From Phaeosaccion multiseriatum (lineage: Eukaryota > Ochrophyta, other classes): a stretch of 64,000 bases of DNA. A program made the position numbers and the translations under genes. The DNA is taken from positions 4,588,001 to 4,652,000 of the forward strand of contig OZ218953.1 of NCBI GenBank assembly GCA_965112735.1, written 5' to 3'. The notes beneath the pieces were generated by a model. That model saw only the letters and a program-made list of their open reading frames with translations, ran no database searches and was not told the DNA's origin. Positions 1 to 12,258 of the stretch are shown here, one piece after another (the first letter of the stretch is position 1; each line of letters begins with the position of its first letter).

Positions 1-141
1 GGGTGTGGTTGTGGGTGCGTGAATAAGAGGGACTCAAGGTTTGATCTAACACATACGCATGTTATGTACATGTATGTAACCGAATCGAATACACACGTAT
101 GTTATGTACTCCTCCTCCCCTCCTCCCATCGATGTGGACAG

Positions 142-893
142 ATACTGAAGAGGAAGTTGGTGGGGAGCGATCCCTCGCCCGGGGAGAGGTACGGCCGTCA
201 GCGCTCCAGGACCGTGACGAGGACCACAAGCCCCGAGTGGGAGCAGCAGGTAGAGTAGGAGGGTGTACCTAACCGAACCTTCCCTATCCGAACCTTACCC
301 ATTCTGAATCGTAGAGTACCAAACCGAAGCTTCCCGAACCTAACCTAACCTTTTTATCAATCGCAACGATCGATTGATCGAATCTCAACGAACACTTGCG
401 TGCGCTCAGCTGAATGGGGATACTTTGCTTTGCGCTTGATTGAGCACGCACGGCGGAGAGCAAGAGAGCAGGCAGGTGGCCATCCGGTCAGGTCGTCGCC
501 AGCCCTTCTCACCCCCTCCTCCTGCTTCCTCTTTTCCCTCCCCAACTCTACTCTACTGCCATCCATCTGTATGTCTACCTCCACACTATCCACTACTATC
601 CACTACCCGCCTCCGTCCAGATCGAAATGTACCTGGAGGGCGGTTACGTTAACCCCGGGGGTGAGTACCGCCACCGAAAGGCTCCCTGGAGCTCTCTACT
701 ACTCGAGGTGTACGATTGGCACTTCGGCATGGGAGACTCCTTCCTTGGGCAGGTACGGGCATACGGGCACACAGGGGTGAAGGATTCAATACGGGCCTAA
801 GAGATGAACTTGAACACTTCACCCGCCCAGCCGTCCTCCCCGCCCGCCCTCTCTGCTTGAGGCCTTGCTTCCTGCGGCTCTCGCTCTCCCTCT

Positions 894-970
<77 letters not shown>

Positions 971-1709
971 CTCTCTCCCTCTCTCTCTCCCCCCTCTCTC
1001 TCTCGCCCCTCTGCCATCCGCCTTGGGTCACTGTTGGCACTGTCTCCGTCTCGTGTGGACTGCCTCTCTCCCCCCCCTCTCCCTCCGCTCACACACCTCT
1101 CCCTCCCTCTCTCCTTCCCTCTCTCTCCCCCCCCCTGTCTCTCTGTTTCTCTCTCCCTCTCTCTTTCCCTCCCCCCCCTCTCCCTCCCTCCCTCCCTCCA
1201 CCCTCCGCCTGTCGTCTTGTCCCCGTATCATGTGGACTACCCCCGCCTACCCCACTCCCTCCCTCTCTCCCTCCACCCTCCACCCTCTCCTCCTCTCTCT
1301 CCACCCTCCCCACTCCCTCCTTTCCCTCTCCCCCTCCACACTTTACCCTCTCTCTCTCTATCTCTATCTGTCTATATCTCTCTCTTCCTTCACCCTCCCC
1401 ACTCCCTCCTCTCTCTCCCTCCACCCTCTCTCTCCACCCTCCCCCCTCCCTCCATTCTCTCCCTCCACCCTCCACCCTCTCTCTCTCTCTCCACCCTCCC
1501 CACTCCCTCCTCTCTCTCCCTTCCTCCACACTCCACGCTCCGCCCCCCCCCCCCCCCTTTTCTCACGTGTACAGGTGCAGGTACCCCTGACCCCCCTCAT
1601 GCATGGTCTCACTCACGAGGGCGAATACTCTCTGCAAGACCCTGACGGAAGGTGCCCCCCCGGAAGGGCTTGCGCTGGCACCCTTCATCTCAGGCTCAAA
1701 GTCTGCTAA
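142..1709 (+). CDS. C2-domain protein, 3' end (partial gene)
   Basis: The last three exons of a gene that enters from the left are 142?-249, 621-752 and 1575-1709, and all junctions are phase 0. The joined peptide reads like the second half of a C2 domain. It has a basic strand with RSRTVTRTTSPEWEQQ (the usual N-P-x-W turn replaced by S-P-E-W), then LLLEVYDWHFGMGDSFLGQ, which matches the family pattern V-x-D-x-D/F..D-x-x-G, and finally GTLHLRLKV just before the stop. C2 domains bind membranes or proteins, often through Ca2+ held by Asp residues. Only some of those Asp positions can be seen here, so Ca2+ binding is unproven. The intron at 753-1574 is almost pure pyrimidine. The rest of the protein, and so its real role, lies outside the window. 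The limit of the first visible exon is uncertain. Confidence 0.7.
896..967. repeat. (CT)n microsatellite in C2-gene intron
   Basis: About 35 uninterrupted CT dinucleotides open a roughly 650-base pyrimidine-rich intron stretch that ends in a C-homopolymer near 1550. The long Leu/Ser/Pro and Arg/Glu reading frames over this stretch are repeat artefacts. Confidence 0.95.
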
Positions 1710-2556
1710 TGGTAAGGTCAAAAAGGCTAAGCCAAGGCTTAAGCTAACAAAGCTACTTCGCAAGCGAAACCTCCTCGTAAGGAGGAATGAGGCTATCACC
1801 CCATCACCTCAGGCTCAAAGCGTGCTGAGCGAAGGTCCCAAGGTGCTAAGGGAATGAGGTTGCATGTGAATCCAGTCAATTTAAACGGAGCGGCGTCTCC
1901 GTCTCTGACTGAGGCCGTGGTGCCATTTGGTGCCATGGTGTAGTAGAGTAAGCAAGTGTTAATATATATACGTATGTAAGTATCCGGGATGAAGATGGAT
2001 GTGGAGTCTGTCGTATTTTAGAGGGCCCCTCTCGCTTCGATGGATCCATTGAGGGCCTTCATCCCTCTCTCTCCCATGGACGGATCAAGGCATCGAGGTC
2101 ATTCCTCGTGTGGTATAACTTGTCATCGAGGTCATTCCTCGTGTGGTATGACTTGTCCTCTTCCCACGACGACGCTCTGCTAAGTAAGGAATGTCAGGGG
2201 GCAAGTTTGTCTTCCTCCACCTCTTCCTTCCCCTCCACCTCCTCTCCACCTCCACCTCCTCCTTCCACCACCACCCCCTCCTCCTCCCCGTCCTTCTCCT
2301 TCTCCTTTCCTCCTCCTCCTGACTCGAACCTCATAACTCCCTTTCGCCATTCCTCGGGGCGGGGCAGGGCTTGGGGGGGGGAGGTGGCACCATCGAGGGA
2401 GAGCTCTTTGGAAAGTCGTACGTAAACAGAGTAGTAGTGAGTCGAAAAGTCGGTCTAGTGGCGTGGCGTGGCGTGGCGTGAGGGCCGGCGAATCTCTCAT
2501 CGTCCATCTTCGTCCCCATGTCACTGGCCCCGCCCGCCCGCCTCATCCTCACTGCC
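1710..2556. other. Convergent intergenic spacer
   Basis: This stretch lies between the stop of the C2 gene (+) and the stop of the SAPS gene (-), so it should hold both 3' UTRs. It contains short inverted and duplicated words (two copies of a CGAGGTCATTCCTCGTGTGGTA word near 2094 and 2129) and a TCC-rich tract at 2215-2330. I see no coding exon. Confidence 0.5.
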
Positions 2557-4996
2557 TTACTGCAGCTCAATACCTTTCAAGTCAAGGACGTCTGAGTCTG
2601 TCCCTCCCCCCCCCTCCTCCCCTGCCGCTCCTATCGGTGCGGCTGCCGCTGCTGCCGCTGCCAACGCCGCTAACGCATCTGTAGAGGCGGGGGGGCTCTT
2701 GCTACCACTACCCTCCTCCTCCGAGACGCTTGCCGCGCCTCCTCCTCCTTCTGACTCGTCGTCCTCGTCCTCCTCCTCGTCGCCGTCTTGATCGTCGTCG
2801 TCCCCACCCCCCCCGCTCTCTGATCCGATGGACTTCTTTCTCCTGCCGAAGGGAGGGTAGGCGACGAGTTTGTGTCGGCGTGACTTGGTAAGCTTGCTAG
2901 AGAGTGGATTTCTTTGAAACTCACAATCATACAAAACTGCCTTCAGCCGAACCCCTCGTACCTGCTTCGCGCGCAGTATTTGCATTTGTGCCTCCCGTCC
3001 CTCCCCTATTCAGTCCCTCACTCCCTCACTCACTTCTTCTTTTTCTTCTTCTTCCTCTTCTTCTTCTTGCCTCCCGAAGAAGACACGTCCTCCGGCCACG
3101 GCAGCTCTCCTTCAAAGCCCAGACTTCGAGCATAGTCACTGCCGTGCTCGATGCCCGCCCCTTCCTCCTCCCCCACCCCGGGTAGCGGCGGCCCTGTGGA
3201 CTCATCCATACCCAAGTAGCGAGACGCTCGAGGCACTTCAAAGCCCAAGCCCTTGGCTTGCTCCTTGGTGGTCACCTCCTTCAGCAGTGGGAGGAACCTT
3301 CGCCACGCGTCGTGACTCTGTGGGGGAAGGGCGGCACATACGGGCCGGGGAGGGGCGGGTTGGGGGTGGAGAGGCAGACAGACAAGTAGGAAGCAACAAG
3401 GGGAGAGAAAAGAGCTCAGAAAGAGTGGTTACGCCAGCTTCGCAGCAGAGAAGGGAAGAATGCCACGGCAAGAGGCGCATCACCATCACAGCACCATCAC
3501 AGCACGGGAGGGGGGGGGGCAAAGGGGTAAACCTCGTCTCGAGCAAGGCGGCTTGCTTGCAGGCTCAATCAGCGCACAGAGTGAGCTGAGTCTTGACTTC
3601 GCTTCGGACATGTACCGCACACATACGCACGCATGCACGCACGCACAGACGTACACACACGCACCTGTAAAAAGGTTCTCAACCACGAGGAAGGCGGCAA
3701 GGAGACTGCCTGCAGACGAATGGCGTTGCACAGCTGCAGCACAAAGCCCTTGTTGATCCTGTCGTCTCCACTGCTGCTGCTGCTGCTGCTGCTCTCCTCG
3801 CCACTCTTGCTCTTACTCCCGCTCTTGTCCGCTGCCTCCTGCTTATCCTCCTCTAGTCCCCTCTGATACGCGCTGGCCAACCCACCCACGAGCTTGTTCC
3901 TCTGCATCACCTGGTGGTAGGGCGGCAGTGAGAGAGGGGGGGAGGGGTCAGCACGATGTGAGGGGGGGGAAGGGTCTGGCCAGGCACGGCCCCTACTTTT
4001 GCGGGAGTGGTAACAAGCTTCACCAACTTAGAGCCCCACGTGCGACCCTTCGGGAAGTATAGAGCTTGGATCCAAGGGCCTTTGGAAGCAATGGATCCAA
4101 GGGTCGCACGAGGATCTCTAAGTTGATGGAGCTACACGAGAAGCAGTGGGGACAGCAGGCCAAATGTGCCCCAAAAGTGGGGTACTGACTCCCAAGTCTA
4201 TTGGCCCCAAACAGCCGGAACAGTTGGGGCCAGGAGCGGATGAAAGGGGCGCCGGGGACATGTGAAGAGACAGAGAGGGGGAGATGCAGGCAGGCAGATC
4301 TGGGTGGCGCTTTACTCTTTATCCGCCCCTTGACTATCTTGTCTGCACCAGGCGTAAACGTGCGGACGCGCGGCCTCTCCTTTCCTCCGTACCTCCTCTC
4401 TCCCTCTCGCCCTCTCTCCCTCTCTCCCTCCTCCCTCCGTCCGTCCCTCCCTCCCTACTCCCTTCCTTCCTTCCCTCCCTCCCTCCCTCCGTCCCAGCTA
4501 CCTCCTCCCTCCCTCACTCCCTCCCCCCCCCTTCCCACGTACCTCCCATCTCCCTCTCCTCCCTCCGTCCGTCCGTCCCTCCCTCCCTCCCTCCGTCCCT
4601 ACTCCCTCCCTCCCTCCGTCCCTCCTTCCCTCCTTCCCTCTCCCCCTCCCTCCCTCCTCCCTCCATCCGCCCCCCCCCCCCTCCCTCCGTACCTCCTATC
4701 TCCCTCTCTTCCCTCCCTCCGTCCCTACTAGCTCCCTCCCTCCTTCCTTCCTTCCTTCCTTCCTTCCTTCCCCCCGTCCTCCCTCCATCCCTCCCCCTCC
4801 CTCCCTCCGTCCGTACCTGCTGCAGGACCCCCTCGTTGTTGGAGCGCAAGGCCTGGAGGAGGAGCTTGTAAAACACGCCAAGGAACAAGTCGTTGTGCGA
4901 GTAGGCAAAGAACCACCCGCACAGCACCCTCCATAGCTCGGGGGGGAGGAGGTCCAGCTGAACAACACCAACAACACCAACAACACAACCACCACC

Positions 4997-5027
<31 letters not shown>

Positions 5028-5916
5028 GCAGCAGTAGCCAGACACGTATCGCGTCGCAGGAAAGGGAAGGGGGCATGAGCACGCAGCAGAGAGGAGGGGC
5101 AATATGATAGTAGCAAGAGATGGAGAGAAAGGGGAGTGGGGCGCGTCAATCAGTCAGTCGGTCAGTCAGTATCGATCACCCGTGCATGTGCCTTGCTTCT
5201 CTCCCTCACTACATGATGGGCTCTGTATACAAATGACTCATCACAAAGGACTCACCATCTTGGGTTCTCTATTGACCACCTCCACGATGATGCTGCACAT
5301 GACGTAGCGCCGCAGAGAGAAGGGCTCCTGCACCACATAGCCAGGGTGTGGCACGGCCTGACTCACGTACTGCTCCAGCCCACCTCCACCACCCCCTCCT
5401 CCTCCTCCACCACCACCACCACCACCACCACCACTACCACCACCACCACCACCACTACCACCACCACTACCTGTCTCCTCGCCGTCCGGTGCACCCGTCT
5501 TGCCGTCTGTCTCACTACCTACCCCTTTGCCTGTTTGTGTTGCTCCTGCTGCTGCTCCTCCTGTGTCTGGTTGTACTCCTTCTGTCGGTGGTTGTGTCTC
5601 ATTCCCTCCTCCTGCTGCTGCTGCTCCTGCTGCCCCTCCAACTCCTGACGCCTCCGGGTCTGACGTTGCCTCTCTCACGATGCAAGCGCACAGATCCGGC
5701 AGCTGCCCCTGCAACCGCTCGTGCAGTAAATCTCGCACCGAGTTGAGCCGATTGGACACCGTAGGCGGCTGGGCTGGGGCTGCGCTCATCTGTCGGGGAT
5801 TGGCGCACACAACCTGCTCGTCTACCGCTCGTTGCGTGACGCCAAGCAGACAATGAGCGGCGTCTGTACGCCGCCCGACGGACGCCTCAGGGTCCATCTG
5901 TACGCACATACACATG

Positions 5917-5948
<32 letters not shown>

Positions 5949-8928
5949 CAAGAGGGGGAAGACAGGGCGATGGAGTTGGTGAGCTTCTACTTGGAGCAAG
6001 CCCGGAGGAGTGCTCGGCTTGCTTGCCCCTCTCAAAGCACGCCCAGCAGCCAAGGGGAAAATAAAGCATGCCCAACGGCTCAACTGTCAAGGAAGGAGTA
6101 CGTGCGTGTGGGTGCGCGCGTGTGTCTGTGTGTGTGTGTGCGTGCGTACTGAGCCCACGTCCGTCGTTGTGGATGACATGACGCCCTCCCTCCCCTCCCC
6201 CCCCTTCTCCCTTACCATCAGCTTGGCGAGCCCATCCACCAGCTCTGGACAGTGTCCTATCGGCTGCAGGAGAAGCTCTCCATTGTCGTCCGCTGACAGC
6301 CGCCCCACAAGCTCCAGGAACATCTCGCCACAGCTGCTGGCGTGCTCATCTGTGGCTGTGCGATCGCAAATCTCCGACGTGAGCAGCAGCAAAAAGCGCC
6401 ACTCCGACAGGCCGCTGTACAGCTTCCATTTACTTGGGGGCACTGTTTTGATATACACATTGGGTGTGAAGGGGGGGTTCGTGGGAGGGGAGGGGGACGT
6501 TGGTGAAGTCAGTCGAAGTCTGAGTCAAAGCAACAAGGAAGGCAACTGTACGAAGAGAGGCGCTCCTTCAGTGCAGCAGATGGCAGCACATGGAGAGATA
6601 CGATGGCAGAGAGAGACTATGGGGCACAGATTCATAGCAGAGAGAGTTTCTTGGGCACCTCATGACATGGATGAGGCAAGACAGACAGACAGACAGACAG
6701 GCAGGCAGGTGACTGTTCACAAACAGCTGACACCAAAAAATAAAAACTGAGACTGCGGTACTACCCGCGTACTAGTACCTGAAGGGAAGGTGAGAAGCTT
6801 GACCATGGTTTCCGCCACGGGGGGGTGCGACACCCACCGCAGCATAGGCCCCAAGTGACGCTCCAGGCTCTTGCGATTCCTCCCCAGCGTCTCAAACACG
6901 TGGTCGGAGTGGAAGCGCAGGAGGTAGTCCAGCACTCGACAGGCGTGGTGGAAAGAGCCCCTGCTGCCCTGCCAAAAGACCTGTGGGGTGGGGGGGAGAG
7001 GGAGAGGGAGAGAGAGAAGGATGGAGAGGAGTGGGCGGTCACTGCGGATGCGGATACTCTTGCTGTGAGCACGAGATGAACGAGGCTACAGACAAAACCA
7101 GTGCGCTGAACCTGGCTAGGTCCAGCTGGCTGACATTAAGCTACGAGACAAGACAAGGCGTATATACGTGCTCTTCCGAAGTGACAAGAAGTGCTTGCTC
7201 GAGGTCCCTGCCCTGCCTTGCCCTTGCCCCCCCCCCCCCCCTTCCGAGCAAGCCTCACAAGCCGCGCCTCTGTCTCTGCCTCTGCCCCCTCCCTACCTTG
7301 AACATGGACTGCACGATGCTGTGTGCCTTCTTGCCCAGGAAGGCCAGCAACGTCTCCGTTGGCTCGTTGCACGTCAACATCATTGTGGCCCTGAGGTGAC
7401 GCGCGACAACACGGGCGCACAGAGAAGAGAAGAGAAGAGGGGGACCAGTTTCTCAAGGAATGCACGTGCGTATGCTCACTCGCGTAGAGGGGATGCATGA
7501 TCAAAGCAAAAAGAGGGCATGGGGCTGCGGAGCTCGGGCTCGCGACAGGGGGCTTCAGGTACATCACTTCAGTCCACCTTTTCTACTCGGGCAGCTGACA
7601 CTAAGCTTGTGTCACACCACACCACACCACACCACACCACACCACATGGTCAAAGGAGAAGTGTGTGGAAGTCGCTTGCGAAAAGGGGTAAAGGTTGTCC
7701 TGCTCCGGCAGCTGACACAAGAGATTTTTTACACCACTCCACCCCAATTTCACACGCCCCAACCTCGCGCGCCCTGTGCCTGACCTGTAGGACAAGGTGA
7801 GCTCCGGCGTAACGCCATCTCCGGGCTCTGGGCGGTCATGCAGCTCTCCCACAAAGTCGGGGGGGTCTATTCGGTCCACGTCCTCCTCTCGGATCTGGGA
7901 GATGAAGGAAATGAAGAGCTCGCACACTGAATCCTGCAGCAAAAAGTCCACCATCTGGGCGCGGAGGAGGCAGACCATGGAGACACGAGAGCGAGAGAGA
8001 GAAAAGGAGAAAGGAGAGAGACAGAGACAAAACAGAAGAAGAGAAAGCTCAGTGACCCTTGCTCCAAGGAAAAAGGGGACGGCGTGGTGGTGTGTTGTTG
8101 CCGCCTGTCCAGCCTCCATTCCTCTCTCCCTCCCTCCCTCCCCCACGCCCTCGAGAGACACACACAGAGCAATGCCTCATCACCTTGTCAGTGATGACTG
8201 GGTTTTCTAAGTCCAGCATCTGCCGCATGAGGTTCTTGTCGCGCATCCTCTTCCACGCCTCGTCCGAAATGCTGTCTGGTCGCACCAATGCCCGCTGCTC
8301 CAGAGGGCGTGGGTGGGGGGAGCAAGAAACAGATGTAGTGGCAGGCAAAGAGAGCAACGTAAGGAGCCCTGGCTTGCCATGAAAAGCCGTGCAGCTAAAC
8401 AAATCTCACCTTTACGACTCGTTTTGGGGTGTCGTCGTACTCGTCAAAGTCGTCGTCATCATCAGAGTCTCCCTCCTCGTCAGCGTCCCCGTCTTCCTCC
8501 CCCTCTTCTATTGATTGTCCCTCCCCAGGGAAGTCACTGTCCTCCATTGGGGGCACCTGTTCTCCTTCTTTTCCGTTTGCTGCTGCAGCTGCTGCGGCCG
8601 CTGGTGCCGGTGCCGGTGCCGGCGGTGGCGCTGGCCTTGTCGATGCTCGTAGTGCGGCTGCCATCATCGCGGCCGCCACCTTGGCCTCGTCAACCTCTCT
8701 TTTTGCCCCACCACGACCATCCTCATCCTCGTCCTCGTCCTCGTCCTCGTCCTCCTCCTCCTCCTCTTCCTCCTCTTCTTCGTCTGCCTCGTCGCCGCCC
8801 TCCAAGCTCAGCTGCTCTCGCATACGCTGGGGTAGGTCATAATCTATACTATCATTCCCGTTGCTTCTACTGCTACTGCCACTGCTGGTGGTGATGCCAC
8901 CACTGCCAGCTCGAGGTGGAGAAGCCAT
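2557..8928 (-). CDS. SAPS-domain protein (PP6/SIT4 phosphatase regulatory subunit)
   Basis: Eleven exons splice in consistent phase to about 991 residues: 8928-8410, 8294-8184, 7954-7785, 7390-7297, 6980-6779, 6442-6216, 5897-5256, 4957-4817, 3910-3665, 3317-3034 and 2896-2557. The N-terminus is acidic and low-complexity (poly-Glu/Asp). The helical-repeat core matches the SAPS pattern: MVDFLLQDSVCELFISFI, then ATMMLTCNEPTETLLAFL, then a 60-residue helical pair, and ELWRVLCGWFFAYSHNDLF, equivalent to the family's D-L-F-F-K-Y-x-x-N-N-F block. A poly-Gly run coded by (CCA)n at 5398-5470 interrupts exon 7. The C-terminus is basic (Lys-rich), then acidic. SAPS proteins hold the PP6-type catalytic subunit and direct it to substrates in cell-cycle and growth control. 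The family assignment rests on pattern recognition. The start ATG at 8928 is the first in the open exon. Confidence 0.72.
3985..4190. mobile_element. Foldback / MITE-like element in SAPS-gene intron
   Basis: Two 30-base arms (4021-4050 and 4099-4128) are imperfect inverted repeats sharing the core CGTGCGACCCTT and CAACTTAGAG. Outside them CCCCTACTTTTG (3990-4001) pairs with CCAAAAGTGGGGT (4171-4183). A GGATCCAAGGG word occurs twice in the loop. It sits inside the intron between SAPS exons 8 and 9. No coding capacity and no target-site duplication were recognised. Confidence 0.5.
4390..4815. repeat. (CCCT/CCTT)n tract in SAPS-gene intron
   Basis: A degenerate tetranucleotide array of CCCT, CCTT and CCGT units runs almost to the exon edge at 4817. 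Read on the gene strand, it is a purine tract starting right after the donor GTACGG. Confidence 0.9.
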
Positions 8929-9595
8929 CAGATGATTACCTTATTCCTCCTCTCCTCGCCTCCCTTCTCCTCGCCTCGCTTTCCCCTAAACTCCTGTCGC
9001 TACTTGCAGCTCACTCCTCCCCTCACCGCTCCTCCTCCCCCTTCTCCTCTCCTTTGGAATTTTTCCCTTCGTCCCTCCTTCCCCACTGCCCCTGGCCGAG
9101 ACGACTGGAACTCAATTTCACAGGCCACAACAATACCAGGAAAATGGAATTAGCGCCTGTCTTCCGCGCGAAAAGCGCCCTGGCGCGGCAAGCATGAAGA
9201 TGGGCATCCACTTTTCTTCCACCCTCAAATCGTCATTGTTTCCTTCTTTGCCCTCAACAGCTTTCTTCATACTTACCTGGACCCACTGGGATGATGATCA
9301 ACGAGGTCATTCCGTGCATTGCGCGCAGCTCCTGCACGTCTGGTTTCGGCCAGCAGAGTGATGTAAACTTTGCGGATATCGTTTCGGCGATACTCCGGGT
9401 CATAATTTTTTGATTGAGGGTTGTGAGCTTGCTCCGACCCCGCCCTTCCCCCCCAACCCCATCCCAACTCCCTTCTCCCCCACACCAAAACCCACTCTTC
9501 CATCTTCCATGCTCACGGATGATGTGTATTGGAGACGTTGCTGCCGTAGCTACTGCCTCTCCTCACCGTCCTCCTCACTACTGGGCTCTCCTACC

Positions 9596-9626
<31 letters not shown>

Positions 9627-10089
9627 GTGTGCTACGCGTCGTCCTTCCTAAACGCTCTCGGCCCTGGACTTGATTTTGGTGTGCGCTGACCATAATCAGT
9701 GTCGTGTTAAACAGGGGGCGAAACAGTCAATCACGCCGGGGTTAGGGTTCTCACAATCGCTGCACCAGCCTACGGCTATCTCCCTTCTGGGATCCAATGG
9801 CGAACTTGCACGGGTTGTGGGAAAGCGTCTTAGTAGCGAAATAGAGTATGAAAGGAGGGAAGGGGAATTAGCGACAAATAGAGATCGATATCCAGTATCG
9901 ACATCGATTTATCTCAACACTCACTGAACCTCCACCTCGCTGCCATACATCACTGGCACACTCCTCCCCTGTTAGCGCATGCCTTTCACGCCAAGCACCC
10001 CAATGAAGGAACTTTTCTTCTCCCCCAGTGGCCTGGATTCTGGAAAAGTACCCCGCCTAGTAGGAGCCTCGAGAGACCCACATACTCTT

Positions 10090-10440
10090 TGACCTGACTG
10101 GCCCACTCCTTGACTGGCCTACTCATTCACTGGGGCACTCACTCACGTACTCTCTCACACATGCCCTCTCGCACATACTCACCCTCACCCACGCACGCAC
10201 ACTCACCCACTCACCCACTCACTGACTCGTGCACTCGCACACTCGCGCACTCGGGTACTCGCGCACCCACACACCCACGCACCACTCACTCACTCACACA
10301 CTCACTTACCCACTTACTCAGTCACCCACTCACCTTTTCACTTTTCACCTACCCCACCCACTCACCCACCCACCCACTCACCCACTCACTCACTGCCTTT
10401 CTCCATCCCTCACTCCCTCCGTCCGTCTCTCGCTCCCTCA
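10090..10440. repeat. (ACTC/ACCC)n degenerate tetranucleotide array
   Basis: A long run of CACTCAC and CACCCAC words explains the Thr/His-rich open frames over it. Arrays of the same unit occur inside introns of this window (11.58, 12.5, 18.9 and 53.2 kb). Confidence 0.85.
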
Positions 10441-10579
10441 ACGCGAAAGTTTTTCTCTGTCTCAGCCCCTCCCTCGCCGCACATGGCGCTCACGCAAGAG
10501 CGGCGCTTGACTTGCACAACAAGTGGAGGGCAGGACGAGGCAAGGGCACCATTTTTTTCTTTTAATTTTTATTTTTTAT

Positions 10580-10853
10580 AATTATAATCGGCCCTCCTGG
10601 ACAAGGTTACAGTGTGCGCCGGCCATAATCAGTAATCAGGCCGGCTGGCGCCAATAATCAGTAATCAGGCCGGCTGGTGCCGGTGATAATCAGTAATCAG
10701 ACCCGGCTGGCGCCGGCCATAATCAGTAATCAGGCCCGGCTGGCGCCATAATCAGTAATCAGGCCGGCTGGCGCGGCTGTAATCAGTAATCAGGCCGGCT
10801 GCGCCGGCCTTATTAATTATTCAGATAACCTTGTCCAGGGCCGATTATAAATT
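10580..10853. mobile_element. TIR element with internal minisatellite
   Basis: The left terminus 10580-10609 (TATAATCGGCCCT...GGACAAGGTTA) is the inverted complement of the right terminus 10826-10853, apart from three extra bases and one mismatch. Between them lie about six to seven copies of a roughly 30-base unit, a GGCCGGCTGGCGCC palindromic word followed by ATAATCAGTAATCA, at 10618-10815. There is no open frame of note, so this would be a non-autonomous element. A second element with a similar terminus is at 57976-58224, and a degenerate piece is near 9655. Confidence 0.65.
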
Positions 10854-11209
10854 CATTACGATACAGTACAGTAGTTGAAGCAAGCAAAGATGTGCTCTGT
10901 GTACACCCAGAACACACAAAAGACGTCCGTGACGCCCACCGGTCGAAAAGTGCTCAATAATAACCAAACACTATTAAAAAAAATATATATATATATCATC
11001 GTTCAAAAATGCTCATTCGTCTCTGCACTGAGTGCGATCCACTGTTCGTAACGCAGGCACGGCCTGGACACATCTCGCTCCTTCCCTCCCTCCTCTCGCC
11101 GCCTTGCTCCTTCCCTCCTCTCCCTCTTGCGAAGCCAATCCCCACCACTTCTCTACCAGCCAAAAACATGGAAGCTCCCCTCCCCCTCTGCCGAACCCGT
11201 CATAGTTCG

Positions 11210-12200
11210 TTATAGGGTGTAGTCAATGAGCGTATCGGCCGTGGCCTGCTTGTGCATCACCTTGGCAAGGTCGAGCAGCATGGCCTTGAATCGCTGCTTC
11301 GGGCCACTGACGAGCTTGAAACACGCTGCCATGACTCGGGCCTTGTCCTCCTCCCCGAGCTTCTCTCCCCCGAGGTCCTCGTCCTGCAGGGCGGCGAAGA
11401 GCCACTGCTGCGAAACGTTCTCCGGGAAGGCGATGATCAGCGCGGACAGGCAGTCTATCATCGAGGAGATGAGAGAGGGAGGAGCAAGGAGGGTGTTTGC
11501 GTGTGAGTCTGAGTCCAAGCGGGATGGGGAAACGAACAACAGGCTCGCACACGCAAGGGGACAGGCGCTCGCTCGCTCACTCACTCACTCACTCCTTCAC
11601 TCATACTCACTCACGCACTCACTAACCCAATAACTCCCTCACTCCCACACTCTCTCACAGGATAGATGCAATCAACAAGAGACAAGTGGGCAAGAAACAT
11701 TGAGCAGACGTGCACGCACACACGAACGCACGTACCAGCAATGTTGGGCCAAAGCAGCGACGGTGCGTTTCCGGCCAAGGCGAGGAGCAACAAGTGACAG
11801 AGCAGTCCTCCGTGCGGCGCCAGAACCCTCTCCACCTCCGCCTGGCAGTCGAGCTTGCCGTTACAGCGGCCCGCCAGCTGCGAGACAAACCTCAGCACCG
11901 TCCTGCTGCTCTCCTTCTCGAGGCACTCCTTGCGTAGGCAGGCACAAACGAGCTGCAGCTCCGTGCCGATCTCGTGAGAGCCCAACAGCGCGCCTGTTTG
12001 GGGTTGAGCGTTGAGCGAGAGCCATTGGGGCGACGGGGGGTTAGGGATGCAGTAGCCGTAGTGGCAGTAGTAGTAGTAGTCGTAGTAGTAGTTGTTGTAG
12101 TAGTAGTAGCAGCAGTAGTAGTAGTAGTCGTAGTAGTAGTTGTTGTAGTAGTAGTAGCAGCAGTAGTAGTAGTAGCAGCAGCAGTAGTAGTAGCAGTGCC

Positions 12201-12258
<58 letters not shown>

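Larger units (their letters stand above)
8929..11209. other. Repeat-rich spacer between SAPS gene and transportin gene
   Basis: No coding exon could be supported here. The first few hundred bases should include the SAPS-gene promoter, because that gene starts at 8928 on the minus strand. Position 9597-9627 holds (CTGT)n. Position 9655-9710 holds a degenerate piece resembling the TIR element at 10.6 kb (GGCCCTGGAC followed by a CATAATCAGT word). A (CACT)n region and the TIR element follow. A 76-codon minus frame at 9273-9503 has no recognisable feature. Confidence 0.5.

Noticed and set aside
865-1590. Long Ser/Leu/Pro and Arg/Glu frames
   Set aside because: They are translations of CT/CCCT microsatellite in an intron.
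9273-9503. Small minus-strand gene
   Set aside because: No conserved motif, no clear start or splice context, and it borders repeat DNA.
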